Shown: in pieces, positions 38,721 through 47,708 of the stretch
Layout: every line of letters starts with the position of its first letter
How positions within the stretch are numbered: the first letter of the stretch is position 1
Origin: Methylococcaceae bacterium
GTDB lineage: Bacteria > Pseudomonadota > Gammaproteobacteria > Methylococcales > Methylomonadaceae
Direction of reading: 5' to 3'
Assembly (NCBI GenBank): GCA_016715325.1
Contig: JADKAL010000002.1
Span: 124,001 to 188,000, forward strand
DNA length: 64,000 bases
Program-made: the position numbers and the translations under genes
The notes under the pieces: model-generated
The model's input: the letters and a program-made list of their open reading frames with translations, nothing else
Told to the model about the DNA's origin: nothing
Database searches by the model: none

Positions 38721-39362
38721 ATGAAGCCGAAGCAACCCTTACTTATTTTTCCTTATAACGGAAATGGCTTAGAAGCCCTCGATTGTATTGACGATTCTTT
38801 TCTGTTTTTGGGTTTTGTTGACGATACACCCGAGAAACTAGGTCAAACGTCTTACGGGCATCAAGTTTTCGGTAGAGAAGCTTTTACAAATTTTCCGGAT
38901 GCTTTGGTCTTAGCCGTTCCGGGAAGCCCTGATACTTATCGATCTCGAGGCCGGACTATTAACGGCTTGGGATTAAAAAACGAGCGGTTTGCCAAGGTTA
39001 TCCACCCTAATGCGAGAGTATCTCCGATGGCAACGTTTGGAAATAATCTACTTATCATGGCGGGTGTAGTGATAACGAGTAATGCAATTATTGGTTCTCA
39101 TTGCTGTATCCTTCCGAATACCGTGATCCATCACGATGTGAAAATAGGTGATAGGACGCTGATAGGCGCTAGCGTAACGATTGCCGGAAGCACAGTTGTT
39201 GAAGAAAATTGTTATATCGGTAGCGGTTCAACCCTGAAGAATGGGCTGAGAGTCGGCGCACGAGCATTGATCGGTATGGGAAGCAACGTTATCAGAAATG
39301 TTAATGAAGATACGAGAGTTGTCGGCAATCCTGCTCGCGAATTGATTAAAACAGATATCTAA
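38721..39362 (+). CDS. NeuD/PglD-type sugar acetyltransferase
   Basis: A 213-residue protein with an N-terminal Rossmann-like domain (about residues 1-85, LLIFPYNGNGLEALDC, FLGFVDDTPEKLG) and a C-terminal left-handed beta-helix of hexapeptide repeats (FGNNLLIMAGVVITSNAIIG onward, ending NVNEDTRVVGNPARELI). NeuD and PglD acetylate amino groups or hydroxyls of nucleotide-linked sugars. It stands 24 bases after the WbpE-like gene and before a second epimerase/aminotransferase pair, so it could serve either set. Confidence 0.8.
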   Translation: MKPKQPLLIFPYNGNGLEALDCIDDSFLFLGFVDDTPEKLGQTSYGHQVFGREAFTNFPDALVLAVPGSPDTYRSRGRTINGLGLKNERFAKVIHPNARVSPMATFGNNLLIMAGVVITSNAIIGSHCCILPNTVIHHDVKIGDRTLIGASVTIAGSTVVEENCYIGSGSTLKNGLRVGARALIGMGSNVIRNVNEDTRVVGNPARELIKTDI

Positions 39363-39487
39363 TGAAAAATGTTGTCAAGAAAGACTATATTAGATTTTTA
39401 ACAGCTGAACTAAAATTTTAGAAGTACGCACCAAAATTGTGATTACAAATGATACTGAATTTAAGAAAAGAGGATTCTAACTGACGT

Positions 39488-40462
39488 ATGGATATTAGAG
39501 ATGCGAGCATACTCATAACAGGCGGTTGCGGGCTAGTGGGTTCAACAACCCTTGACTTACTTCTGAAGGAGCATAATCCCAGACGCATTGTTATTCTCGA
39601 TGATTTAAGCAGGGGAACCTTGGCCAATGTTGAAAAATCCTTGCTCGACCCCCGCGTTTCTTTGATCCGCGGCGATATACGGGATGCAGACATTGTGCGT
39701 AATGCCACAAAAGGTATGGACGCGGTGATACACATGGCGGCATTACGAATTACGGCCTGTGCGGCCGATCCTCGGGAAGCGTTAGGCGTTATGTGCGACG
39801 GAAGTTTCAATGTCGTCGAAGCAGCTCAGCAATTCGGTCTAAAAAAAGTCGTTGCAGCATCGTCTGCATCTGTCTATGGTTTGGCCGAGCACTTTCCTAC
39901 GAGGGAAGATCATCATCCGTATAACAACCGGACCTGGTACGGGGCAAGTAAGATTATGCTGGAGGGTCTGCTGCGTTCCTACAACGACATGTTCGGACTG
40001 CCTTATGTCGCGCTTCGATATTTCAATGTCTACGGGCCGCGAATGGACATCCACGGCAAATATACCGAAGTATTAATTCGATGGATGGATAGAATTGCAG
40101 AAGGTCAACCCCCGCTTATATTAGGAGATGGAAAGCAGACGATGGATTTCATTTACATTGAAGATATAGCGCGCTCGAATATTTTGGCTTTGCAATCCGA
40201 CGTTAGCGACGAAGTATTTAATGTCGCCAGCGGAGAAGAAACGAGTTTAAACGAGTTGGCGGAAGCCTTATTAAAAGTCATGGGTTCAGATCTCAAGCCT
40301 GAATACGGTCCGGAGCGAACCGTAAATTCTGTATCCAGACGACTGGCCGATACGTCTAAAGCCGAACGGATGCTCGGATTCAATGCGAGTATTGGATTGG
40401 AAGAAGGGCTTGCAAACTTGGTCGAGTGGTGGCGCGCGAATAAAACGGCGGTGCAATCATGA
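39488..40462 (+). CDS. NAD-dependent nucleotide-sugar epimerase/dehydratase
   Basis: A 324-residue extended short-chain dehydrogenase. The NAD motif is ILITGGCGLVGS (G-x-x-G-x-x-G), the catalytic Ser lies in VVAASSASVYG and the Tyr-x-x-x-Lys in WYGASKIMLEG, and YFNVYGPRMD is typical of UDP-glucose 4-epimerase relatives. It lacks the membrane helices of the FlaA1/PglF dehydratases. The exact sugar cannot be told. The stop overlaps the next ATG by four bases. AGAGGA lies upstream of the start. Confidence 0.87.
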   Translation: MDIRDASILITGGCGLVGSTTLDLLLKEHNPRRIVILDDLSRGTLANVEKSLLDPRVSLIRGDIRDADIVRNATKGMDAVIHMAALRITACAADPREALGVMCDGSFNVVEAAQQFGLKKVVAASSASVYGLAEHFPTREDHHPYNNRTWYGASKIMLEGLLRSYNDMFGLPYVALRYFNVYGPRMDIHGKYTEVLIRWMDRIAEGQPPLILGDGKQTMDFIYIEDIARSNILALQSDVSDEVFNVASGEETSLNELAEALLKVMGSDLKPEYGPERTVNSVSRRLADTSKAERMLGFNASIGLEEGLANLVEWWRANKTAVQS

Positions 40463-41640
40463 TACCTATCGCCAAACCCGTTATGGGAGAACCGGAAGCG
40501 GAAGCTGCCCGACGAGTGATATTGAGCGGTTGGATTACGCAAGGTCCTGAAGTTGCTGCGTTCGAAAAGGAGTTTGCGCAATTTGTCGGATCGCCACATG
40601 CCTGTGCGGTATCTAATTGTACAACCGCGTTGCATTTAGCGTTATTGGCTGTCGGTGTAGGACCTGGCGACGAAGTGATTACGGTGAGCCATTCGTATAT
40701 CGCGACGGCGAATGCGATTCGATATTGCGGTGCTAAACCGGTATTTGTAGATATTGATCCGGCAACATTCAATATCGATCCCAGTTTAATAGAAGAAGCT
40801 ATCACGGAACGTACACGAGCTATTTTGTGTGTACACCAAATCGGTATGCCTTGCGATCTTTCGGTTATCGTAAAAATTGCGCAGAAACATGATTTAAAAG
40901 TGATAGAAGACGCCGCATGCGCAATCGGTAGTGAAATACTTTGGCAAGGCCAATGGGAAAAAATCGGCGCACCGCAAGCGGATATCGCCTGTTTCTCTTT
41001 CCATCCGCGTAAAATTGTCAGCACGGGCGATGGCGGTATGATCACGACAAAAAATGCCGAGTGGGATAGTAAATTCAGACTCTTACGGCAACATGCGATG
41101 AGCGTTCCCGATACTGTTCGGCACGGTGCAAGTCAGGTTATATTCGAATCCTACCCGATTTTAGGTTACAACTACAGAATGACCGACATTCAAGCGGCGG
41201 TGGGTAGAGAGCAGCTGAAACGTCTTCCTGAAATCGTTCAACAGAGAAGAGATTTAGTTGCGCGATACAAATCAATGCTTTCAGTGATTCCTAACTTGGG
41301 GTTACCTATAGAGCCGGTGTGGGCGCGCAGCACATGGCAAAGTTTCTGCGTTAGGTTGCCAGGGTGCTTTGAACAACGCCAAGTTATGCAAGCTATGTTG
41401 GATGCCGGTGTTGCAACACGTCGCGGTATTATGTGTTCTCATCGCGAACCTGCCTACGAACAAAATGTTTGGTCTTGTGCCGGCAGATCAGAAAATTGCG
41501 GCTGCAGTGAAGGATATTGTGGGAAATTACATCACAGCGAAGAGGCGCAAGATCGTACAATCATACTGCCTTTATATCCTGAAATGACCGAAACAGAGCA
41601 ACAAACCGTAGTAAGTGCGCTTCATAAAGCTTTAAGTTAA
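40459..41640 (+). CDS. DegT-family aminotransferase, second copy, with Cys-rich insert
   Basis: A 393-residue PLP-dependent sugar aminotransferase: MIPIAKPVMGEPEAEAARR at the start, NCTTALHLALLAVG, VIEDAACAIGSE and CFSFHPRKIVSTGDGGM with the Schiff-base Lys. Near residues 340-356 lies a Cys-rich stretch (SCAGRSENCGCSEGYC, four Cys in 16 residues) before HHSEEAQDRTIILPLYPEM. I cannot say whether all relatives have it. It is translationally coupled to the epimerase by an ATGA overlap, so the pair probably turns one nucleotide sugar into an amino sugar. Confidence 0.88.
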   Translation: MIPIAKPVMGEPEAEAARRVILSGWITQGPEVAAFEKEFAQFVGSPHACAVSNCTTALHLALLAVGVGPGDEVITVSHSYIATANAIRYCGAKPVFVDIDPATFNIDPSLIEEAITERTRAILCVHQIGMPCDLSVIVKIAQKHDLKVIEDAACAIGSEILWQGQWEKIGAPQADIACFSFHPRKIVSTGDGGMITTKNAEWDSKFRLLRQHAMSVPDTVRHGASQVIFESYPILGYNYRMTDIQAAVGREQLKRLPEIVQQRRDLVARYKSMLSVIPNLGLPIEPVWARSTWQSFCVRLPGCFEQRQVMQAMLDAGVATRRGIMCSHREPAYEQNVWSCAGRSENCGCSEGYCGKLHHSEEAQDRTIILPLYPEMTETEQQTVVSALHKALS

Positions 41641-41667
41641 CTTAAAGTAGAATTTAGTCGGCTTTCT

Positions 41668-43410
41668 ATGGAATCTAATGCAAAAAATCTGAACGACTAT
41701 CTCGCTATCCTAAATAGGCGCAAAATCTACATTTTGCTAACATGGATTTTAGTTACGACGATAGCCGTCATCGTAGCCTACAATTTACCCAAGGTATTTC
41801 GTTCCACGGCTACGATGTTGATGCAAGCACCGATGCCGGAAAAATTATCGGATACAACCGGTCATTTGTATGCGGATGAGCAAATTCAAACCGTCTATCA
41901 AAAAGTTTTAACCACACAGAACATTCTCTCGATTATCAAGGAGCATGGACTTTTCGAAAATGAAGAAAAAGACGGCAGAGCAAGCGATAGTTCAAACCAA
42001 TCTGATTTGGTTACGGAATTTAAAGAGAGTACTGAGGTTGAAATTGCAACTTCATCGTTAGCGAATAGTAATGCCAAGTTTGCCGACATTGTTTTCAATA
42101 TTTCATTTAGTTATGAAACGCCGGAAAAAGCAAAAGCTATTGTCTCGGCACTGGCAAAATTGTTAATTGAATATAACGACAAGTCAAGAACTCAGCGTGC
42201 GCTGAAAATAACCGATTTTTTAGTGGAAGAATTAGAGAAATTAAACCAAAAATCGCAAGAATTAGACGGCAAAATAGCTACTTATAAAGAACAGCATATT
42301 TTTAATCTACCCGATCAGATTCAAGGCAATATGGCTGCTATAGACCGGATGGAGAGCGAACTTCGCGATACGGATAGCCAAATTCGCAATACCAAAGACA
42401 GAATTCTTTACTTGGAAGCAGAATTGGCGCGAGCGCAGACGGACTATGCGAGCGCTTCGGATGACGGTAAAAAACCTAAGACAAAAGAAGAAACCTTACG
42501 AATTCTGAAAGCCAAATATGCACAATTATCAAGTATTTACTCCCCTTCTCACCCAGACGTTATTCGTATAAAACGAGAGCTTAAAGCGTTAAGCGTTGAA
42601 GCAGAATTTGGGCAGTTGAAAGAGGAGATTATTAAACGTTTAACAGAGAGCAAAAATGAGTTGCGGGTATTGCAAGAGAGTTACAAAGACAATCATCCTG
42701 AAGTTGTAAAACGGAAAATTGAACTAGATAATTTAGAACGGCAACTAAAAAATGCCAAAACAAGCGCTTCGGTCGAGGCCCATGATTCTCTTCACAGCTC
42801 GAATCCGGCCTTTTTAGCGGTGGACGTCCAATTAAATAATAGTAAATCGGAATTACAATCGTTAATCCAAAAACAAGAATATTTAAAGTCTAAATTAGAC
42901 AACACAAAAAACTTGCTATCAATGACGCCTAAGGTCGAAGTGGAATATACCGATATGATCCGAGAGCGGGATAGTACGATAAAAAAATATAATCAGCTCA
43001 AAGAGAAATGGCTGGACGCAAAGCTTGTGCAATCAATCGAACAAGAACAGCAAGGGCAAACACTGACTATTCTCGAACCGCCAAACTTACCGATGCATCA
43101 GGAAAAAGCTATTCGAAAAAAAGTTGCCGTTGGCGGATGTATATTCGGTCTATTTGCGGGTATTGGACTTGCGCTGCTTATCGAATATTTCGATCCGGCA
43201 GTGAGGGGTTATCGTTCTGTCATTGAGATTACGGGTCTTAAACCTATTATTGTTATTCCCTACATCGATTCGCTTTCGGAACAAGCCGGGCACTTGGAAG
43301 AGAAAAAACAAATTATTCAATTTAAAGTGTGGGTAATTATATTGAATATTATTTTAATTACGGCGGCGTTTATATATTTTTTATTCCTGGAAGGGTTTAA
43401 TAAAGTTTGA
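41668..43410 (+). CDS. Wzz/GumC-type polysaccharide chain-length and co-polymerase protein
   Basis: A 580-residue inner-membrane protein. A membrane helix at about 17-37 (KIYILLTWILVTTIAVIVAY) starts the Wzz domain; a long periplasmic coiled-coil region follows (about 180-440). A second helix near 485-505 (VAVGGCIFGLFAGIGLALLI) and a third at the C-terminus flank a cytoplasmic loop. It has no kinase domain; the kinase is the next gene, as in two-protein systems. It sets chain length and couples polymerisation to export. A duplicated segment is visible: SPSHPDVIRIKRELKAL and DNHPEVVKRKIELDNL. Confidence 0.88.
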   Translation: MESNAKNLNDYLAILNRRKIYILLTWILVTTIAVIVAYNLPKVFRSTATMLMQAPMPEKLSDTTGHLYADEQIQTVYQKVLTTQNILSIIKEHGLFENEEKDGRASDSSNQSDLVTEFKESTEVEIATSSLANSNAKFADIVFNISFSYETPEKAKAIVSALAKLLIEYNDKSRTQRALKITDFLVEELEKLNQKSQELDGKIATYKEQHIFNLPDQIQGNMAAIDRMESELRDTDSQIRNTKDRILYLEAELARAQTDYASASDDGKKPKTKEETLRILKAKYAQLSSIYSPSHPDVIRIKRELKALSVEAEFGQLKEEIIKRLTESKNELRVLQESYKDNHPEVVKRKIELDNLERQLKNAKTSASVEAHDSLHSSNPAFLAVDVQLNNSKSELQSLIQKQEYLKSKLDNTKNLLSMTPKVEVEYTDMIRERDSTIKKYNQLKEKWLDAKLVQSIEQEQQGQTLTILEPPNLPMHQEKAIRKKVAVGGCIFGLFAGIGLALLIEYFDPAVRGYRSVIEITGLKPIIVIPYIDSLSEQAGHLEEKKQIIQFKVWVIILNIILITAAFIYFLFLEGFNKV

Positions 43411-43453
43411 ACAGCATACGAAGCTGTCGCCATTAAAATTATTGGAGAAAACC

Positions 43454-44242
43454 ATGCGTAATGGGGTACAAAACGATCCACTCAGCCAAATAAAATATAC
43501 AAACACCATTTCGCTCCCAATTCCTCCTAAAATATTGAGAGAAAACCGAGTCATTATGGGGTTGAAAGACGACCCTCGATCGGATTTGTTTCGTGTGCTC
43601 AGGACGAATATTCTGAAGCAACTCAGAGAAAATGGATGGAATAATTTTTTTGTAACAAGCGCAACGCAAGGCGCAGGAAAGACATTAATTTCCTTGAATT
43701 TGGCGATAGCTATCGCATTGGAAGGAAATCAAAGTGTTATACTCGTTGATGCGGATCTTAGAAAACCTTCGCTTGCTCGTAATTTGGGTATTGAGTGTAA
43801 ATTCGGACTGGTCGATTATTTAACCGGAATAGTTCCGATTGAACAAGTTTTAATCAATCCGGGGATAGATAGACTGGTGGTATTACCGGGAAAATACACT
43901 AAAAACAATTTTTCTGAGTTAATCGCTTCGCCAAAAATGGCAAATTTTATCGACGAAATAAAATCCCGTTACGAATCAAGGATCGTTATTTTCGATATAC
44001 CACCGCTTTTCGTCGCAGACGACGCTTTATTGTTCATGTCGTACTTCGATGCTGCACTTTTTGTCATAGAAGATGAACATAACACGAAAGACGAACTTCA
44101 GCACGCCATGACAATCCTTGAAGACACCAACCTATTAGGTGTTGTTCTCAATAAGTCGAAATTGCCGGCGCCTTCATACAAATACGGCTATGGATACGGT
44201 TATGGTTATGGAGAAGTTAATCGAGCAGCCGTTCGAAGTTGA
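43454..44242 (+). CDS. CpsD/CapB-type tyrosine kinase
   Basis: A 262-residue cytoplasmic BY-kinase that phosphorylates tyrosines in its own tail and works with the Wzz protein encoded just before it. Walker A is ATQGAGKTLISLNLA, Walker A' VILVDADLRKPS, Walker B RIVIFDIPP. The C-terminus is a Tyr cluster with alternating Tyr and Gly (YKYGYGYGYGYGE), encoded by a run of near-identical hexanucleotides at about 44180-44215. The ATG at 43454 with GGAG upstream is preferred over a TTG at 43442. Confidence 0.9.
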   Translation: MRNGVQNDPLSQIKYTNTISLPIPPKILRENRVIMGLKDDPRSDLFRVLRTNILKQLRENGWNNFFVTSATQGAGKTLISLNLAIAIALEGNQSVILVDADLRKPSLARNLGIECKFGLVDYLTGIVPIEQVLINPGIDRLVVLPGKYTKNNFSELIASPKMANFIDEIKSRYESRIVIFDIPPLFVADDALLFMSYFDAALFVIEDEHNTKDELQHAMTILEDTNLLGVVLNKSKLPAPSYKYGYGYGYGYGEVNRAAVRS

Positions 44243-44307
44243 TAAACCGTTATCAGCGGCAGGTAGTTTGATGGATATTTTGAAAATATTAATAGTCTTT
44301 TACGCCG

Positions 44308-45366
44308 ATGAAAATTTGGATTGATCTCGATAACACACCGCACGTTCCATTTTTTAAGCCGATTATACGGGAGCTGGAAAAGAACGGTTATTCGATTGCA
44401 TTAACGGCTAGGGATGCATTTCAAGTTTGCGAACTGGCTACCTTATACGGATTACCTTATAAAAAGGTGGGCAAGCATTATGGTAAAAATCCACTGCTAA
44501 AAATTTTGGGGTTATGTTGGCGTAGTGTGCAATTGTTACCTTTTATTTTGAGAGAAAAACCCGTATTAGGACTCTCACACGGTTCTCGGTCACAAATTTT
44601 CTTATGCAACTTACTGCGTATACCAACCGTGATGGTGATGGACTACGAACATGCGCAAACGCCGTTACTGCTCCAACCAAAATGGGAAATTATTCCAACT
44701 GCGCTATCTAACCAAGATGTACAGTGTAAAAACAAAGAAAGAGTGCTTAGTTACGAAGGCATTAAAGAAGATGTTTATGCGCCTGAGTTTAAGCCTGACC
44801 CAAGTTTATCGAACGAACTCGAACTGACTAACGATGACATTGTGGTAACAGTCCGCCCGCCGGCAAACGAAGCGCATTATCACAATCCTGAGAGTGATGC
44901 GCTATTTATAGCTTTCATGATGCGGGTTTATACGACGCCTGGAATCAAAGTTATTCTCTTACCGCGTAACAAACTCCAAGAATCTCAAATTAAAAATGAT
45001 TATCCGCAATGGTTTAACGACTCAAAAGTGATCGTACCTACACGGGCAATCGATGGGCTTAATTTGCTTTGGCATTCCGATCTAGTAGTGAGCGGCGGCG
45101 GAACAATGAATCGGGAAGCGGCTGCATTGGGCATCCCGGTTTACAGTATTTTTCGAGGAAAAAGCGGCGCTGTCGACCGCCAATTACAAAACGAAGGTCG
45201 GTTGGTATTAATTGAAAATACGAATGAAGTTGAGAGCAAAATATTGCTTGAACGGAGAGTTCGAAAGTTGAATCAGGGTGATAGCTCATCGCACAAAGCG
45301 CTTTCGCAGATAATTGAGCATATTGAAACAATTATCAAGAAAGAAAATATTCAAGGAGCGAAATAA
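44308..45366 (+). CDS. DUF354 family protein
   Basis: A 352-residue protein with the DUF354 pattern: MKIWIDLDNTPHVPFFKPII at the start, LSHGSRSQIFLCNLL and VMDYEHAQ in the N-terminal half, and SDLVVSGGGTMNREAAALGIP in the C-terminal half. The fold is expected to be GT-B-like and the Gly-rich SGGGTMNREAA matches the donor-binding end of such enzymes. The family is uncharacterised as far as I know and is common in archaea. Here it stands 5 bases before a UDP-GlcNAc 2-epimerase gene, suggesting a glycosyltransferase that uses the product (inference). Confidence 0.8.
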   Translation: MKIWIDLDNTPHVPFFKPIIRELEKNGYSIALTARDAFQVCELATLYGLPYKKVGKHYGKNPLLKILGLCWRSVQLLPFILREKPVLGLSHGSRSQIFLCNLLRIPTVMVMDYEHAQTPLLLQPKWEIIPTALSNQDVQCKNKERVLSYEGIKEDVYAPEFKPDPSLSNELELTNDDIVVTVRPPANEAHYHNPESDALFIAFMMRVYTTPGIKVILLPRNKLQESQIKNDYPQWFNDSKVIVPTRAIDGLNLLWHSDLVVSGGGTMNREAAALGIPVYSIFRGKSGAVDRQLQNEGRLVLIENTNEVESKILLERRVRKLNQGDSSSHKALSQIIEHIETIIKKENIQGAK

Positions 45367-45371
45367 GTTAT

Positions 45372-46499
45372 ATGAATACAGGTAAACACAAGGTGCTTAA
45401 GATTTTCGTAATAGCCGGCGCTCGACCGAATTTCATGAAAGTCGCGCCAATCATCCGGCAAATTCAAGCGTATAACTCGAATTATCCGAACGCAGATAAT
45501 CGGCTTGAATATCGTTTGATCCATACGGGTCAGCATTATGATGAAAAAATGTCGGACGTTTTTTTTGCAGAACTCGGCATTCCCGCGCCGGACATTAATC
45601 TGTCTGTCGGTTCGGGATCGCACGCTGTACAAACCGCTAACGTGATGACTAAATTCGAGCCGATCTGCGAACAGGAAAAGCCGGACTGGGTTGTAGTTGT
45701 CGGCGATGTCAATTCGACCTTAGCGTGTACCTTGGTCTGCGCTAAATTAGGAATAAAAGTAGCGCATGTCGAAGCTGGGCTACGCAGTTACGATCGAGAA
45801 ATGCCGGAAGAAATAAACCGGATTGTTACGGATGCGTTAGCCGATCTATTACTGACACCTTCAGCCGATGCCGATGAAAACTTAATTAAAGAAGGCATAC
45901 CTCAATCGAAGATCAAATTGGTCGGCAATGTGATGATTGATTCATTAGTGGCTAATTTGGAAAAAGCCCGTACCAGTCAAATACTCGCTCGGCTTGGTCT
46001 GGAAAAAAAGAAATTTGTCTATGTGACGCTGCACCGTCCCTCTAATGTCGATAATCAAAAAGAATTGACCTTATTGATCGATGCCTTGAAACAAGTTGCG
46101 CAAAACCTGCCCGTTGTCTTTCCGATGCATCCGAGGACGCGCAAAATGTGCGAGCAATTCAATATACGGCTAGATAATATTGAAAAGTTTTACATCATTG
46201 AGCCGCTAGGTTATCACGACTCAGTCTTTTTAACGGACACGGCACGATTCGTCTTAACCGATTCTGGGGGACTGCAAGAAGAAAGCACTTACTTGAAAAC
46301 CCCCTGCTTGACATTACGTCCTAGTACGGAACGGCCTATCACCCTAACCTTGGGCAGTAATAAGCTGACGAATTTGGAAAATTTGGTTTCAGATATTAAC
46401 GAAGTACTGAATAACGCCATCGACTTAGGCGAAATCCCCCCTTTTTGGGACGGTGTGACATCCAGCCGAATCTTAAACGCCCTCATCGAGGCCGGTTGA
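45372..46499 (+). CDS. UDP-N-acetylglucosamine 2-epimerase family protein (WecB/WbpI type)
   Basis: A 375-residue non-hydrolysing 2-epimerase: FVIAGARPNFMKVAPIIR at the N-terminus, IHTGQHYDEKMSDVFF, VGDVNSTLA, HVEAGLRSYDREMPEEINR and FVLTDSGGLQEESTYL, all family signatures. It could make UDP-ManNAc (WecB) or, given the WbpB/E/D-like genes in the same locus, UDP-ManNAc3NAcA (WbpI). The sequence alone does not decide. AAGGAG precedes the start, and only 5 bases separate it from the DUF354 gene. Confidence 0.92.
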   Translation: MNTGKHKVLKIFVIAGARPNFMKVAPIIRQIQAYNSNYPNADNRLEYRLIHTGQHYDEKMSDVFFAELGIPAPDINLSVGSGSHAVQTANVMTKFEPICEQEKPDWVVVVGDVNSTLACTLVCAKLGIKVAHVEAGLRSYDREMPEEINRIVTDALADLLLTPSADADENLIKEGIPQSKIKLVGNVMIDSLVANLEKARTSQILARLGLEKKKFVYVTLHRPSNVDNQKELTLLIDALKQVAQNLPVVFPMHPRTRKMCEQFNIRLDNIEKFYIIEPLGYHDSVFLTDTARFVLTDSGGLQEESTYLKTPCLTLRPSTERPITLTLGSNKLTNLENLVSDINEVLNNAIDLGEIPPFWDGVTSSRILNALIEAG

Positions 46500-46532
46500 A
46501 TGATTAGCGCGCGTAATTAAAGTCAGAATCTT

Positions 46533-47630
46533 ATGTTAAAGGCAATTTTTACCCTCGATTACGAAATCCACGGTAACGGTACCGGAAGCCCTTTGGCTTT
46601 AATGATTGAGCCGACCGAGCGGCTGCTGCAACTTTTCGATCAGTATGGCGCTAAATTGACGATCATGGCGGATATCGGAGAATTATTCAAATTCAAACAA
46701 TATTTTGAAGACAATGGACGCGATGATTACCATTACGAGGCGATTACCAAGCAACTCTGCGATGCGGTTCGCCGGGGACACGATGTTCAGCTACATATCC
46801 ATTCATCGTATTTTAATGCGCGCCATGATAAAGGTTATTGGGTGCAAGACTGGTCTGAATATGATTTTGCCAGACTCAAATTCGATCGCATGGATGAGAT
46901 GGTCAAGCAAGGTAAACAGTTTTTAGAAACTTTACTTCAGCCCGTTGACCCGAAATATAAATGTACTGTATTTCGTGCGGCCAATTGGTCGGTATGTCCG
47001 TCTCAAAACGTTATTAAAGCCTTGTTGGATAATGGCATCGAAATCGATACCTCCGTATTCAAATACGGGCGTCGTGAAGGACGAGTTAATTTCGATTATA
47101 GTCAATCGTTTCATCAATTAGCGCCTTGGCGGGTCGATGAGCACGATATTTGTCAACAAAATGATTCCGGTAAGCTTTGGGAGTTTCCAATTTATACTGA
47201 AAAACGTTGGGTCGGCGCTTTTTTAACGCTACAACGAATTTACCGGGCTTATTTGAGTAGAATTCATAAATTTGAAGATAGTTCTGTTGAGTCTAACTCG
47301 CCTGAAACTAAACTTCCACGAAAAAGCTTTCTCGAGCGGTTACTCAATCGGATGACATTGGTTTTCCCGTGGAAAGCCGATTTCAACCAATGTAGCGGAA
47401 AGCAATTAATTAACGCTTTAGAGCGCGCCCATGCAAACTATGCGCACGACGGGGTTGCATTACCTTTTGTTCTTATCGGTCATTCCAAACTTTATTCTCA
47501 TCTGAATGAATGGAGCTTAAGGCCATTTTTAGCGCATATAGAAAAAAACCGGGAGCGCTTCGACTTCGCAAAGTTCAATGACTTTCCATTGGATAAGGCG
47601 TTAAATTCACCGGGTAGAGAACACAATTAA
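46533..47630 (+). CDS. NodB-fold polysaccharide deacetylase-like protein
   Basis: A 365-residue protein without a signal peptide. MLKAIFTLDYEIHGNGTG has the Asp motif of the NodB fold and HDVQLHIHSSYFN supplies the H-x-H metal ligands; FRAANWSV is the third conserved block (usually R-x-P-x-W or similar). The C-terminal part (about 245-365) is divergent and includes HANYAHDGVALPFVLIGHSK. Such proteins usually deacetylate N-acetyl groups of a polymer or a lipid-linked sugar; without an export signal the latter seems more likely. Confidence 0.82.
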   Translation: MLKAIFTLDYEIHGNGTGSPLALMIEPTERLLQLFDQYGAKLTIMADIGELFKFKQYFEDNGRDDYHYEAITKQLCDAVRRGHDVQLHIHSSYFNARHDKGYWVQDWSEYDFARLKFDRMDEMVKQGKQFLETLLQPVDPKYKCTVFRAANWSVCPSQNVIKALLDNGIEIDTSVFKYGRREGRVNFDYSQSFHQLAPWRVDEHDICQQNDSGKLWEFPIYTEKRWVGAFLTLQRIYRAYLSRIHKFEDSSVESNSPETKLPRKSFLERLLNRMTLVFPWKADFNQCSGKQLINALERAHANYAHDGVALPFVLIGHSKLYSHLNEWSLRPFLAHIEKNRERFDFAKFNDFPLDKALNSPGREHN

Positions 47631-47708
47631 AAAATGAAATTGGCGGATGTTTTTTAGAATGGGTATGTTTCGTGAGCAACATTAACCGGGAAAAAGTCTG
47701 AGATATTT

